The notes beneath the pieces were generated by a model. It was not told the origin of the DNA. It was given only the letters and a program-made list of their open reading frames with translations, and searched no databases. From NCBI RefSeq assembly GCF_003182275.1, contig NZ_QGTR01000004.1, forward strand, positions 1 to 64,000: a DNA stretch of 64,000 nucleotides. The letters run 5' to 3'. Positions 45,645 to 54,012 of this stretch are shown piece after piece (positions within the stretch are counted from its first letter, which is position 1; every line of letters begins with the position of its first letter). The translations under genes and the position numbers were made by a program. Source of the DNA: Hoeflea marina. Lineage in GTDB: Bacteria; Pseudomonadota; Alphaproteobacteria; Rhizobiales; Rhizobiaceae.

Positions 45645-46274
45645 TCAGCCGTGGCCCGCAACGAAGCGCGCCACCAGCGACAGCGACAGCGCCGCCATCA
45701 CCAGGGCGATGATCAGGTCGAGCACGCGCCAGGCCGACGGCCGCGCAAACAGCGGCTGCAGCAGTCGCGCGCCGTAGCCGAGCCCGAAGAACCAGACGAA
45801 GGACGCCGCCATCGCCCCGCCGGCAAACGCCAGCCGCGCCGCCCCCTGGTGCGCCGCCGACAGGCCGCCGACGAGCAGCACGGTGTCGAGATAGACATGC
45901 GGGTTGAGGAAGGTGAAGGCGAGACAGGTGGCGATGGCCGCCTTGAGCGAGCCGCCGCCTTCCCCGGCCGCCTTCAGCGCGCCGGGATGCACCGCCCGCT
46001 TCAGAGCCAGAGCCGCATAGACCGCCAGGAACACGGCGCCGCCCAGCGTGACCACGTCGAGCAGCAGCGGCGATTGCGCGATGAGCCGGCCGAGCCCGGC
46101 GGTGCCGAGCGCGATAAGCGCCGCATCCGAACCGGCGCAGATCAGGCACAGGATGAAGACATGCTGCCGGAGCAGCCCCTGCCTGAGCAGGAACGCATTC
46201 TGGGCGCCGATGGCGAGAATCAGCGATCCGCCGAGCAGGAAGCCGGAGAGTGCCGGGGCAAGGATGGGGGTCAT
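45645..46274 (-). CDS. LysE/ArgO-family amino acid exporter
   Basis: A 209-residue exporter with five or six helices and the family segments GAQNAFLLRQGL near the N-terminus and FLNPHVYLDTVLLVGG. LysE/ArgO proteins export lysine, arginine or related amino acids and are often under LysG/ArgP control; no such regulator is adjacent. ArgO is the closer match by its short length. It lies 4 bases downstream of the YedK gene on the same strand. Confidence 0.92.
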   Translation of the reverse strand: MTPILAPALSGFLLGGSLILAIGAQNAFLLRQGLLRQHVFILCLICAGSDAALIALGTAGLGRLIAQSPLLLDVVTLGGAVFLAVYAALALKRAVHPGALKAAGEGGGSLKAAIATCLAFTFLNPHVYLDTVLLVGGLSAAHQGAARLAFAGGAMAASFVWFFGLGYGARLLQPLFARPSAWRVLDLIIALVMAALSLSLVARFVAGHG

Positions 46275-46278
46275 GGGG

Positions 46279-47070
46279 TCAGAACAGCTTCATCTGGGCG
46301 GGTGGATCGGGGTCGGCGGTCTTCCGGGCGGCAGGCTTCGGTCTGCCGACCTCCGCCTCGCCGGCCGGGGCGGCCGCTTCGGTTTGCAACTCCGGACCGG
46401 TGTTGGCAACCTTATTGACCAGGTCCGAGACCCGAATCGCCTCGAAGAAATCATCCGGCGCGGGCTTCATCAGATCGGCCACGTCGCGCGGTTCCTGGGT
46501 GCGGCAATCGAGCCAGCGGGCAAAATCCTGTGGATGGATCACCACCGGCATGCGGTCGTGGATCGGCGCGATGCCGGCACTGGCGCCGACCGTGAGCACC
46601 GCCGCGGTGTCAATCTCGCCGCCATCGGCGGAGGCGTAGGTCTCGATCAGCCCGCCGAAGGCAACGACGCCGCGGCGTGCCGGCCTGATCCAGTAGGGTG
46701 TCGATTTCTGCCTGAGTTCCTTGGGCGGCCGGTGCCATTCGTAGAAGCCCGATGCGGCGATCAGCACCCGGCGATGCCGCATGGCGGCGCGGAACGAGGC
46801 CTTTTCGATGGCCGTCTCCGAGCGCGCATTGATGAGCAGCGGAAACTCCGCCGGATCCTTGACCCAGCCGGGCAGAAAGCCCCAGCGCGCCAGCAACGCC
46901 CGCCGGTCCGAGCGGTTGTCACCCTCGCGCCGCGGCAGGTCGGCGGCGATGATCAGGATCGGCTGGGTCGGAGCGATGTTGTAGCGCGGCGGGAAGCCGT
47001 CGATCTCCTCGAGACCGAAAAGCTCCTGTACTTCTTCCGGCGTTGCTGTCAGGGCAAATCGTCCACACAT
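46279..47070 (-). CDS. SRAP-domain abasic-site protein (YedK/HMCES)
   Basis: A 263-residue SOS-response-associated protein that forms a thiazolidine crosslink with abasic sites in single-stranded DNA through the cysteine that follows the initiator methionine. The start MCGRFALTA is chosen because it exposes this C2; a longer frame exists. The catalytic asparagine and glutamate regions RYNIAPTQP and ASGFYEWHR are conserved, as is HDRMPVVI with its histidine. The C-terminal tail (KPAARKTADPDP) is extended. It diverges from a Nudix gene 38 bases away. Confidence 0.95.
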   Translation of the reverse strand: MCGRFALTATPEEVQELFGLEEIDGFPPRYNIAPTQPILIIAADLPRREGDNRSDRRALLARWGFLPGWVKDPAEFPLLINARSETAIEKASFRAAMRHRRVLIAASGFYEWHRPPKELRQKSTPYWIRPARRGVVAFGGLIETYASADGGEIDTAAVLTVGASAGIAPIHDRMPVVIHPQDFARWLDCRTQEPRDVADLMKPAPDDFFEAIRVSDLVNKVANTGPELQTEAAAPAGEAEVGRPKPAARKTADPDPPAQMKLF

Positions 47071-47108
47071 TGCTTTGTCATGGCACCGCACCCGGGGAGG
47101 GTCAAGAC

Positions 47109-47549
47109 ATGTCCGGCACTGACGAACCCGCCGCAGGCCCGGCGCTCGCCGTTTCCGCCCTGGTGCGGCGCGGCGACCGATTCCTGCTGGTGCTGCGCGC
47201 CAATCCGCCGGCCCAGCACATGTATGCCTTTCCAGGCGGGCGGGTGGAGCCGGGCGAGAGCCTGGAGGCGGCGGCGCTGCGAGAACTGGAGGAGGAGACG
47301 GGGCTTCGGGGCGCCAATCCGCGGCCGCTGGCCACCTACGACCTGCCGACCCGGCGCGCCGATGGCACGATGGCCAGTCATTTCCTGCTCACGGTCTTTG
47401 CGGTCGACGGCGCGGCAGACGCCGAGATCATCGCCGCCGACGACGCGATGACCGCCGGCTGGTACACCCGCGAGGAACTCGATGGCCTGCCCGTGCCCGA
47501 CAGCGTCATCGAATGCCTCGATCTGATCGCCCGCAATGACCGTCCCTGA
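47109..47549 (+). CDS. Nudix hydrolase
   Basis: A 146-residue pyrophosphohydrolase with a complete Nudix box G-x5-E-x7-RELEEETGL (GRVEPGESLEAAALRELEEE) that binds magnesium. Substrate cannot be told from the short loops, but the length and lack of extra domains resemble ADP-ribose or nucleotide-cleaning enzymes. The start MSGTDEPAAG avoids reading through the divergent YedK promoter region. Confidence 0.92.
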   Translation: MSGTDEPAAGPALAVSALVRRGDRFLLVLRANPPAQHMYAFPGGRVEPGESLEAAALRELEEETGLRGANPRPLATYDLPTRRADGTMASHFLLTVFAVDGAADAEIIAADDAMTAGWYTREELDGLPVPDSVIECLDLIARNDRP

Positions 47550-47648
47550 TTCCCCCGCAGCGGCACTGGAGCTGCCACGATCCCTGCCGCAACACCATGA
47601 CCACAAGCAGGGATTTGCGCCCGCGAGCCTTTGTTGTATAGGGCTGGC

Positions 47649-48089
47649 ATGATGGTCCGGACCGCCCGCCAATTCGCCGCCGCAGCCTGCGTGCTGACGT
47701 TCAGTCTGCTCGCTCCGGGCAGCGTTGCGGCGCAGTCGGCGGACGAGGCGGAAGCTCCGGCGGCCGTCGTCGAACCCCGCGTGCCGCCGCCTTACGATGC
47801 CCGGCTCCTGCGGCTTGCCGAGATCATCGGTTCGATCGATTATCTGCGCAATCTGTGCAGGAACGGCGGTGAAACCGAGTGGCGCGCCTCGATGCAGGCG
47901 CTGCTCGACGGCGAGACCGCTGACGAACCGGATCGGCATGCGAAGCTGACGGCGGGCTTCAACCGCGGCTACCGCACCTTTGCCTCGGTCTACACGACGT
48001 GCACGGCAGCGGCAGTCGCAGCCGATGAAAGATACCGTCGCGAAGGAGCAACACTTGCGGCGGAAATCGTCGCGCGCTACGGAAATTGA
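47649..48089 (+). CDS. TIGR02301-type secreted protein
   Basis: A 146-residue protein with an N-terminal signal peptide (MMVRTARQFAAAACVLTFSL, cleavage near AAQ) and the conserved segment LAEIIGSIDYLRNLCR that defines TIGR02301, an alphaproteobacterial family of unknown function. Two conserved cysteines may form a disulfide in the periplasm. It is first of a run of three genes on the plus strand whose order recurs in related genomes. Confidence 0.85.
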   Translation: MMVRTARQFAAAACVLTFSLLAPGSVAAQSADEAEAPAAVVEPRVPPPYDARLLRLAEIIGSIDYLRNLCRNGGETEWRASMQALLDGETADEPDRHAKLTAGFNRGYRTFASVYTTCTAAAVAADERYRREGATLAAEIVARYGN

Positions 48090-48181
48090 CGAATTGTTAA
48101 CTCCATTTGCCTCCCGGCCGTGCCGAAACGGCGCAAGCCGTGTTAGGGTGGTTAATGTCCCGGTAAGAAGTGAAGGTATGC

Positions 48182-48451
48182 ATGACCCAGCAAACACTGC
48201 ACACAGCCGACGAAATCGATGATCTGATCGTCCAGGAGAAAATGCACGTCGCATTGGGTCACCAGAGTGACGCATGGGCGGAAGGCATGGCCGACGGCAT
48301 CGAGCCCGAAATTCTCGCCGACGCGGCGATGATGACGGCGCTGCGCGAGACCGTGCGCGCACTGGGCGAGGATCAGGCCGAGGCGCTGATCAATTCGATG
48401 CGCGAGCGCATCCTGACCGGCGAATTCTCACCCGAACGCGTCTTGCAGTGA
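48182..48451 (+). CDS. Small conserved hypothetical protein
   Basis: An 89-residue acidic, helical protein (MTQQTLHTADEIDD ... GEFSPERVLQ) with no signal peptide or cysteines. Codon bias is typical of the genome. It lies 92 bases after the TIGR02301 gene and 22 before a secreted protein. The family is not recognised; a second ATG in frame 12 bases upstream would add four residues. Confidence 0.75.
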   Translation: MTQQTLHTADEIDDLIVQEKMHVALGHQSDAWAEGMADGIEPEILADAAMMTALRETVRALGEDQAEALINSMRERILTGEFSPERVLQ

Positions 48452-48473
48452 AGACCGCCCGCGGAGGGGCATC

Positions 48474-49265
48474 GTGACGAAGCATGTCAGACAGACACGG
48501 GCCGTCTGCCTATCCTGGCCTCTGAGCCTGATCCTTGTTGCCCTGGTTTCCCTGCCCTTCCTCGTGGCGCTCTCACCCAAGCCGGCCTTCGCGCTGAGCG
48601 AACTCAAGCCGGCCGCCGACGACGCCGCTCCCGATGCCGAAATCCCCGACGAGCCGGCGGCGCCGGAGCTGGAGGAGCCGCAGATCGGCCCCGATGGCGG
48701 ATTGCCGGATCCCGGCCCCGTCATCCGCGCGCCCGCCGAGCCGCGCGACGAAGACCCGGCGGTCACTGTCCCCGCCGCCCCCGATGCCGCTGCGCCCCTG
48801 CCCGACGTTCTCACCGACGTGTCCGTGCTGCCCGAGCCGGTGGCGCGGATGCGGCAGCTGATCATTGAGGCCGCCACCACGGGCGACCCGGAGAAGTTGC
48901 GGGCTCTGCTCGGCGCCGGCCCGACCGCCACGCGGTTGTCGCTGGCGGGAACCGACGACGACCCGGTCGCGTATCTCAGGTCGCTGTCGGGCGATGCCGG
49001 CGGGCAGGAAATCCTGGCCATCATGCTGGACATCCTCGGCACGGGCTTTGTCCACATCGATCCCGGCACGCCGGAAGAACTCTATGTCTGGCCCTACTTC
49101 ACCGCCATGCCGCTCGAATCGCTGACGCCGCCGCAGCGCGTCGAACTGCTGCGCATCGTCACGGCGGGCGACGTCGAGGACATGCTCGGCTTTGGCAGCT
49201 ACAATTTCTATCGCCTCGGCATCAGCCCCGAAGGTGAGTGGCAGTTCTTCCTCGCCGGCGACTGA
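48474..49265 (+). CDS. Hypothetical secreted or membrane-anchored protein
   Basis: A 263-residue protein with a hydrophobic N-terminal segment (about 13-41), an acidic Pro/Ala-rich linker (about 43-112) and a folded C-terminal domain (about 118-263) with patterns VARMRQLIIEAATTGDPEKLRALLG and ELYVWPYFTAMPL. The start is GTG with GGAGGGGC upstream. The C-terminal domain resembles conserved alphaproteobacterial hypothetical proteins located next to TIGR02301 genes. No function is known. Confidence 0.82.
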   Translation: MTKHVRQTRAVCLSWPLSLILVALVSLPFLVALSPKPAFALSELKPAADDAAPDAEIPDEPAAPELEEPQIGPDGGLPDPGPVIRAPAEPRDEDPAVTVPAAPDAAAPLPDVLTDVSVLPEPVARMRQLIIEAATTGDPEKLRALLGAGPTATRLSLAGTDDDPVAYLRSLSGDAGGQEILAIMLDILGTGFVHIDPGTPEELYVWPYFTAMPLESLTPPQRVELLRIVTAGDVEDMLGFGSYNFYRLGISPEGEWQFFLAGD

Positions 49266-49339
49266 GCGCGCCGATCGGGCCGGCCGCGGGATTTGACAGT
49301 CTGCCGCCGCACCGCTCTTGCCCGCGATGGCGAGACTGC

Positions 49340-49383
49340 CTAAAGCACATCGCAGGAATTCAGATTCACGCGATGCGCTTTAG
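49340..49383. repeat. Palindromic repeat, CTAAAGC...GCTTTAG
   Basis: CTAAAGCACATCGC and GCGATGCGCTTTAG are inverted with one mismatch around about 16 bases. It is the first of four stem-loops before ygfZ. Confidence 0.7.
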
Positions 49384-49395
49384 CTCTTTGTAATT

Positions 49396-49444
49396 ATGCA
49401 TGTCGTGATCCCGAAGCCGCTGCACACTTTCGGGCGACATGCAT
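49396..49444. repeat. Interspersed palindrome, copy 1
   Basis: ATGCATGTCG and CGACATGCAT form a perfect 10-base stem, with an inner CCCGAA/TTCGGG pair. A second copy with the same TGTCG-CATCCCGAA-style core lies at 60690-60734, so this is a dispersed family, like those known in Hyphomicrobiales intergenic DNA. Confidence 0.8.
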
Positions 49445-49460
49445 CAGAGCATTTCCAGAG

Positions 49461-49545
49461 GAAGTGAATTTCACTTCGTCGTAGACAATGCGATAAATCA
49501 AGACGTAGAGCGCCTCTGCGATTCAATGAAAAGCAGAAGCGCTCC
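49461..49545. repeat. Two further stem-loops before ygfZ
   Basis: GAAGTGAA-T-TTCACTTC (49461-49477) is a perfect 8-base palindrome. GAGCGCCTCTGC (49509-49520) and GCAGAAGCGCTC (49534-49545) are inverted with one mismatch. Confidence 0.7.
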
Positions 49546-49582
49546 AGGTAGAGGCTCCAACCGGAGCGGGAGTGACACCACC

Positions 49583-50431
49583 TTGCCGATCGCCCATCTC
49601 AGCCATCGCACAGTCATCCATATCGGCGGCGACGCAGCCGGGGACTTCCTCGAGCGGCTTGTCACATCGGATGTCGACCATCTGGCCGAAGGCCGGGTCG
49701 CGCCCTCGGCGCTGCTGACGCCGCAGGGCAAGATCCTGTTCGACTTTCTGATCTCGCGCCGCCCCGGGGGCGGTTTTGTGGCCGATATCCGCGCCGACCA
49801 GGCCGACGATTTCATCCGCCGGCTGACCATGTACCGGCTGCGGGCCGCCGTCACTCTCTCCCGAGACGACAGCCTGACCGTGTCGGCGGGCTGGGACGAG
49901 GCGGCGCTGCCGGGAGCGCTGGCCGACGCCCGCTTTCCGCAGCAGGCCGGTGTGGTGCGCATCTACGGCCCTGTTCCCGCCCGGCAGGCGGATGTCGATG
50001 CCTGGGACCGCATCCGCATCGTCCACGGCGTCGCCGAATCCGGGCAGGATTATGCGCTTGCCGACGCCTTTCCGCACGACGTGCTGATGGACAGGAACGG
50101 TGGCGTCGACTTTCGCAAGGGCTGCTTTGTCGGCCAGGAGGTGGTCTCGCGCATGCAGCACCGCGGCACCGCCCGCCGCAGGCTGGTGCTGGTCGAAAGC
50201 ACGCTGCCGTTGCCGCCAGCCGGCACCCCGGTGATGGCGGGGGAGCGTGCGGCGGGACAGCTCGGCAGTGTCGAGGGCAGCTGCGGCCTGGCCGTGGTGC
50301 GGACCGACCGCGTCGCCGAGGCGCTGGCCGAATCGCTGCCGCTGACGGCGGACGGCACCGTGGTCAGCCTCGCCCTTCCGGCCTGGAGTGGGCTGGTCTT
50401 CGAACAGCGCGGCAGCGCGGCGGACGACTGA
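49583..50431 (+). CDS. ygfZ: Folate-binding YgfZ/GcvT-like protein
   Basis: A 282-residue tetrahydrofolate-binding protein involved in the maintenance or repair of some iron-sulfur enzymes. The signature KGCFVGQE (with its conserved cysteine) followed by RMQHRGTARRRL is clear, and the N-terminal GcvT-like fold matches. I place the start at a TTG (LPIAHLS), 10 bases after GGGAG, because frames further upstream run through palindromic repeats. It leads a tight operon with an HD hydrolase, a phosphatase and an NrtR-like protein. Confidence 0.88.
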   Translation: MPIAHLSHRTVIHIGGDAAGDFLERLVTSDVDHLAEGRVAPSALLTPQGKILFDFLISRRPGGGFVADIRADQADDFIRRLTMYRLRAAVTLSRDDSLTVSAGWDEAALPGALADARFPQQAGVVRIYGPVPARQADVDAWDRIRIVHGVAESGQDYALADAFPHDVLMDRNGGVDFRKGCFVGQEVVSRMQHRGTARRRLVLVESTLPLPPAGTPVMAGERAAGQLGSVEGSCGLAVVRTDRVAEALAESLPLTADGTVVSLALPAWSGLVFEQRGSAADD

Positions 50432-50432
50432 C

Positions 50433-51047
50433 ATGGCCCACCGTGACAAAGCTCCCCGCGCCTGGCAGCGCATGTTGTCGGGGCGCCGGCTCGACCTGCT
50501 GGACCCCTCGCCGCTCGACGTCGAGATCACCGACATCGCCCAGGGCCTGGCGCGGGTGGCGCGCTGGAACGGCCAGACGCGCGGGCCCCATGCCTTCTCG
50601 GTGGCCCAGCATTCCCTGCTGGTCGAGGCAGTGATCGGCCAGATCGCCGATTGCTCTCCGGATCTGAGCCTGATGGCCCTGCTGCACGACGCGCCGGAAT
50701 ATGTCATCGGCGACATGATCTCGCCGTTCAAGGCAGTGGTCGGCGGCGGCTACAAGACGGTGGAGACGCGGCTTGAATCCGCCATTCACATCCGCTTCGG
50801 CCTGCCGCCGCGGACCCCTGCGAAGGACAAGACGCTGATCAAGCGCGCCGACCAGATCGCCGCCTATTTCGAGGCCACCGAACTGGCGGGCTTCACCGAT
50901 GCGGAGGCTCGCAGCTTCTTCGGTGCGCCGCGCGGCATCACCCTGGCTTCGCTCGGCATCGAGCCATTGCCGGCCGTGGACGCCGAGCGCGGCTTCCTCG
51001 TCCGCTTCGCCGCCATCGAGGCAATCCGCAGCACGAACGGAGGCTGA
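50433..51047 (+). CDS. HD-domain phosphohydrolase (YfbR-like)
   Basis: A 204-residue protein with the HD metal-binding motifs HSLLVEA and ALLHDAPEYVIGD, which place it near YfbR-type 5'-deoxynucleotidases. It starts 1 base after ygfZ stops, so the two are translationally coupled. Nucleotide turnover is the likely role, but substrate is not shown by sequence alone. Confidence 0.88.
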   Translation: MAHRDKAPRAWQRMLSGRRLDLLDPSPLDVEITDIAQGLARVARWNGQTRGPHAFSVAQHSLLVEAVIGQIADCSPDLSLMALLHDAPEYVIGDMISPFKAVVGGGYKTVETRLESAIHIRFGLPPRTPAKDKTLIKRADQIAAYFEATELAGFTDAEARSFFGAPRGITLASLGIEPLPAVDAERGFLVRFAAIEAIRSTNGG

Positions 51048-51049
51048 GC

Positions 51050-51622
51050 ATGCCCTATCTTGTCGTCTGCCGCCTCAACCAGATCGCGGAAGCGGCCGTC
51101 CGCCATGGCGCACGCGAAATGATCAGCCTGCTGGCCGAGAATCAGACCTTTCACAGACCGGGCGTCATCGACGCCAGCCGACATCTAATCCTCGGTGTCA
51201 ACGACATCGCCGAGGCGCGGGACGGCTTGGTGGCGCCCGCCGAAATCCATGTCGACCGGGTGATCCGCTTTGCCCGCGACTGGGACCGGCAGGCGCCGCT
51301 GCTGATCCACTGCTGGCTCGGCATATCCCGTTCTCCGGCTGCCGCCGCCATCGCGGCTCTTGCGGTCGAGCCCGACCAGGACGAGATGCAACTGGCCGAG
51401 CGGCTGCGGGCCGCATCGCCCTTCGTAACCCCCAACGAGAAGCTGATCGAGATCGCCGACCATATGCTCGGCCGCGGCGGGAGGCTGCGCCGCGCCATCC
51501 GCGCCATCGGCCGCGGCGCCGACGCCTACGAAGGAGACATGGTCTCGGTCGCGCTGTCCCCGACCGATCCGCCGCCACGGCTTGCCCGACCGGGCGGGCT
51601 GCCTGCCGCCGGGCCGGACTGA
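51050..51622 (+). CDS. Tyrosine phosphatase-like protein (CX5R)
   Basis: A 190-residue protein with the cysteine-phosphatase loop HCWLGISR (C-x5-R) at about residues 97-104, preceded by the general-acid region. The N-terminal segment resembles dual-specificity phosphatases. The C-terminal 45 residues are basic and Pro-rich, with no known domain. It starts 2 bases after the HD gene in the same operon. Substrate is unknown. Confidence 0.85.
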   Translation: MPYLVVCRLNQIAEAAVRHGAREMISLLAENQTFHRPGVIDASRHLILGVNDIAEARDGLVAPAEIHVDRVIRFARDWDRQAPLLIHCWLGISRSPAAAAIAALAVEPDQDEMQLAERLRAASPFVTPNEKLIEIADHMLGRGGRLRRAIRAIGRGADAYEGDMVSVALSPTDPPPRLARPGGLPAAGPD

Positions 51623-51627
51623 TCGGG

Positions 51628-52623
51628 ATGGACGAGGCTCCCCTCACCCCGGTGCAGATCGGCCTCAATGCGGCCATCGTCGCCATCAGCGCGCGCGAGC
51701 CGCAGATCCTCACCGTGCCCGCCACGCCCGGCGGCAGCCGCGCCGACGGCCTGCCTTTCGGCCCCTTCGATCCCGAACGCCATCGCACCTTCGAGGCCGG
51801 CCTGCGTGCCAGCGTCGAGACCCAGACCGCGCTGCATCTGGGCTATGTCGAGCAACTCTACACATTCGGCGACCGTGGACGCCACCGGCGCGGCGCCGGC
51901 CCGGAGGGCGGCGGCGCCCATCTGGTTTCGGTCGGCTATCTTGCGCTCACCCGCACCGACGCCGACAATCCCGAAGCGCTTGCCGCCACCGGCGCCCGCT
52001 GGCGCGACTGGTACGACCTGCTGCCGTGGGAGGACTGGCGCACCGGCCGGCCGGCCAGGCTTGACGCGATCATCCTGCCACGGCTGATCGACTGGGCAAC
52101 CGCGCCGGGCGCCGATGCCGCAGGCCAGATGAAGCCGCCGCGGGCCGCCCGCATCCGCCTCGCCTTCGGGCTCAAGGATTTCCCCTGGGACGAGGAGCGC
52201 GTCGTCGACCGCTACGAACTCCTCTACGAGGCCGGCCTCGTCGAGGAGGCGGTGGCCGACAAGCGCACAGACGGCACCGGTCTCGCCTCGCCGCTCGGTC
52301 GCGCGCTGCGGTTCGACCACCGCCGCATCGTCGCCACCGCGGTCCAGAGGCTGAGGGCGAAAATCAAGTACAGACCGGTGATCTTCGAGCTGATGCCGCC
52401 GGAATTCACGCTGACCGACCTGCAGCAGACCGTCGAGGCCATCTCCGGCCGGCATCTTCACAAGCAGAATTTCCGCCGCCTGGTCGAGGGAGCCGAGCTG
52501 GTGGAAGCCACGGGCGCGGCGACCACGGCCACCGGCGGCCGCCCCGCCGCGCTCTACCGTTTCCGCTCCAAGATCCTCGAGGAGCGGCCGGCGCCGGGCC
52601 TGAGGCTGGGCGGACGGGGCTAG
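51628..52623 (+). CDS. NrtR-like regulator of NAD metabolism (Nudix-fold plus winged helix)
   Basis: A 331-residue protein with an N-terminal Nudix-like domain whose catalytic box is not evident, followed by a winged helix (FTLTDLQQTVEAISGRHLHKQNFRRLVE) as in NrtR-type regulators of NAD synthesis. Such proteins sense ADP-ribose rather than cleaving it. Alphaproteobacterial members are larger than classical NrtR, consistent with the length. It closes the ygfZ operon, 5 bases after the phosphatase. The target genes are not in the window. Confidence 0.85.
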   Translation: MDEAPLTPVQIGLNAAIVAISAREPQILTVPATPGGSRADGLPFGPFDPERHRTFEAGLRASVETQTALHLGYVEQLYTFGDRGRHRRGAGPEGGGAHLVSVGYLALTRTDADNPEALAATGARWRDWYDLLPWEDWRTGRPARLDAIILPRLIDWATAPGADAAGQMKPPRAARIRLAFGLKDFPWDEERVVDRYELLYEAGLVEEAVADKRTDGTGLASPLGRALRFDHRRIVATAVQRLRAKIKYRPVIFELMPPEFTLTDLQQTVEAISGRHLHKQNFRRLVEGAELVEATGAATTATGGRPAALYRFRSKILEERPAPGLRLGGRG

Positions 52624-52810
52624 CGGCTGGAGCCGACAGGCCGATGGGCCCGAGCCACCAGGAGGCTTCGACGTGAACGCCGCAGGGCAATTCCGCGGCC
52701 CAGAAATCCGTGATTCCGTGATGTTGCCGTTCCCCGTCACACAGGCGCTTCGAAACCACCATCAGCTGCCGAGCGATCCCGGATGTCAGCAACGCCGTCC
52801 ACTTGGTCTG

Positions 52811-52839
52811 TTGAAATCGATCTCCACTTAAGGTATTGA
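52811..52839 (+). promoter_or_regulatory. Possible sigma70-type promoter of the LicD-like module
   Basis: TTGAAA (52811-52816) and TATTGA (52834-52839) are separated by 17 bases in a locally AT-rich stretch. A transcript from here would begin just before the ATG at 52867. Confidence 0.45.
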
Positions 52840-52866
52840 TATCGAACAAAACATTCGGGTTTTGCG

Positions 52867-54012
52867 ATGTTTCGCGAGACCAAACTTTCGGGATCGCCTT
52901 CGATGTATTCGTACACTTTTCCCGAATCATTCATCGAGCCCGCACGGGCAGACGTCCACAAGATGATCTCGAATCATTTTGTCGCCCGCCATCAGCCTCC
53001 GCTCGATATTCGGCCCCTCGATCCCTTCAATCCGCGGATCAGCCTGGAGCGGGCTGCCGGCCTTCTGAGCCGGGCCCTGGCGTCCGGGGTGCCGGCTGAC
53101 TGGTGGATTGGCGTCGGTACCGCGCTCGGACTGGCGCGGGAACGCGGCTTCATCGAGGGAGATACGGATATCGACATCCGCATCGGCCTTGCCTATGCCG
53201 GGAAGGATGCCGCCTTCGCCTATGCGCGGGAGATTGTCGACCGGTTCGAGGCGAACGGCTTTCGCCTCATCCGCGAAACCTTCTGGAACGGCCTGCTGAT
53301 GCAGACCGCTTTCGCCGACGAGACGAATGACGGGGTCATCGTCGACATCTACTATTTCTATTCGGGAATTTACGAGGAGGTCTTCGTGAATTTCAACGAG
53401 CATGGATTTCGGCGCAAGCCGGAGCGTCTGGTCCGCAACAAGTCCCGGGTGACATGGCCCGGCCATCCGGAGATCGGCGTCTATGTTCCGTCACCCGTCG
53501 AGGACTACCTCGAATGGCGGTTCGGGCCGGAGTGGCGGATCAAGAAGAAGAACTCGGAACTCGGACCTATCGACACGAAATGCATCGAAAAGCTGCCGCT
53601 TGCCACGGTGCTGACCTACGGCACATTCGACCTGTTTCATTTCGGCCACAAGCGGCTGTTGAACAGAGCGCGCGCACTGGGTGACCAGTTGGTAGTCGGC
53701 GTGGTGTCCGACGCGCTGTGCCGGGTCAAGGGCAAATCCCCCTGGCAGAACGAGGATCGAAGAGCCGAAGCGGTGAGGAGGTTCCCCGGCGTCGACATGG
53801 TCTTCATTCAACGGACCCTTGACCAGAAGGAGTTCGACATCGACCGCTACGGCGCAAGCTTCCTGGTGGTCGGCGACGACTGGGCCAATCATCCCCGCTT
53901 CGAGGCCGTGCGAAACTATCATGGCGTGGAACTCGTCTACCTGCCGCGCACGCCGCTGATATCAACGGCGCTCAAGAAGATCTTCTTGCCCAAGCCGAGT
54001 GCCACCAGATGA
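52867..54012 (+). CDS. LicD-like domain fused to a TagD-like cytidylyltransferase
   Basis: A 381-residue fusion. Residues about 78-225 resemble LicD/fukutin-type nucleotidyltransferase folds: GVGTALGLARERGFI then the metal-binding DTDIDIRI (99-106). Residues about 245-375 form a cytidylyltransferase with GTFDLFHFGH (252-261) and the RTPLIST signature (361-367), as in glycerol-3-phosphate or phosphoethanolamine cytidylyltransferases. The first domain would transfer, and the second would activate, a phospho-alcohol to be attached to a glycan. The start may be 52867 or the ATG at 52903. The kinase-like gene overlaps its stop by 4 bases, so the two form one operon. Confidence 0.88.
   Translation: MFRETKLSGSPSMYSYTFPESFIEPARADVHKMISNHFVARHQPPLDIRPLDPFNPRISLERAAGLLSRALASGVPADWWIGVGTALGLARERGFIEGDTDIDIRIGLAYAGKDAAFAYAREIVDRFEANGFRLIRETFWNGLLMQTAFADETNDGVIVDIYYFYSGIYEEVFVNFNEHGFRRKPERLVRNKSRVTWPGHPEIGVYVPSPVEDYLEWRFGPEWRIKKKNSELGPIDTKCIEKLPLATVLTYGTFDLFHFGHKRLLNRARALGDQLVVGVVSDALCRVKGKSPWQNEDRRAEAVRRFPGVDMVFIQRTLDQKEFDIDRYGASFLVVGDDWANHPRFEAVRNYHGVELVYLPRTPLISTALKKIFLPKPSATR

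Larger units (their letters stand above)
49266..49582. other. Intergenic region of stacked palindromes
   Basis: About 317 bases between the secreted-protein gene and ygfZ. Four separate stem-loops follow each other between 49340 and 49545, one of them a copy of an element also found at 60690-60734. A frame open through the region (from 49439) is rejected as the ygfZ start. Confidence 0.7.

Noticed and set aside
49439-49582. Upstream extension of ygfZ
   Set aside because: The extension translates two palindromic repeats and is not protein-like; a TTG start gives the normal YgfZ length.
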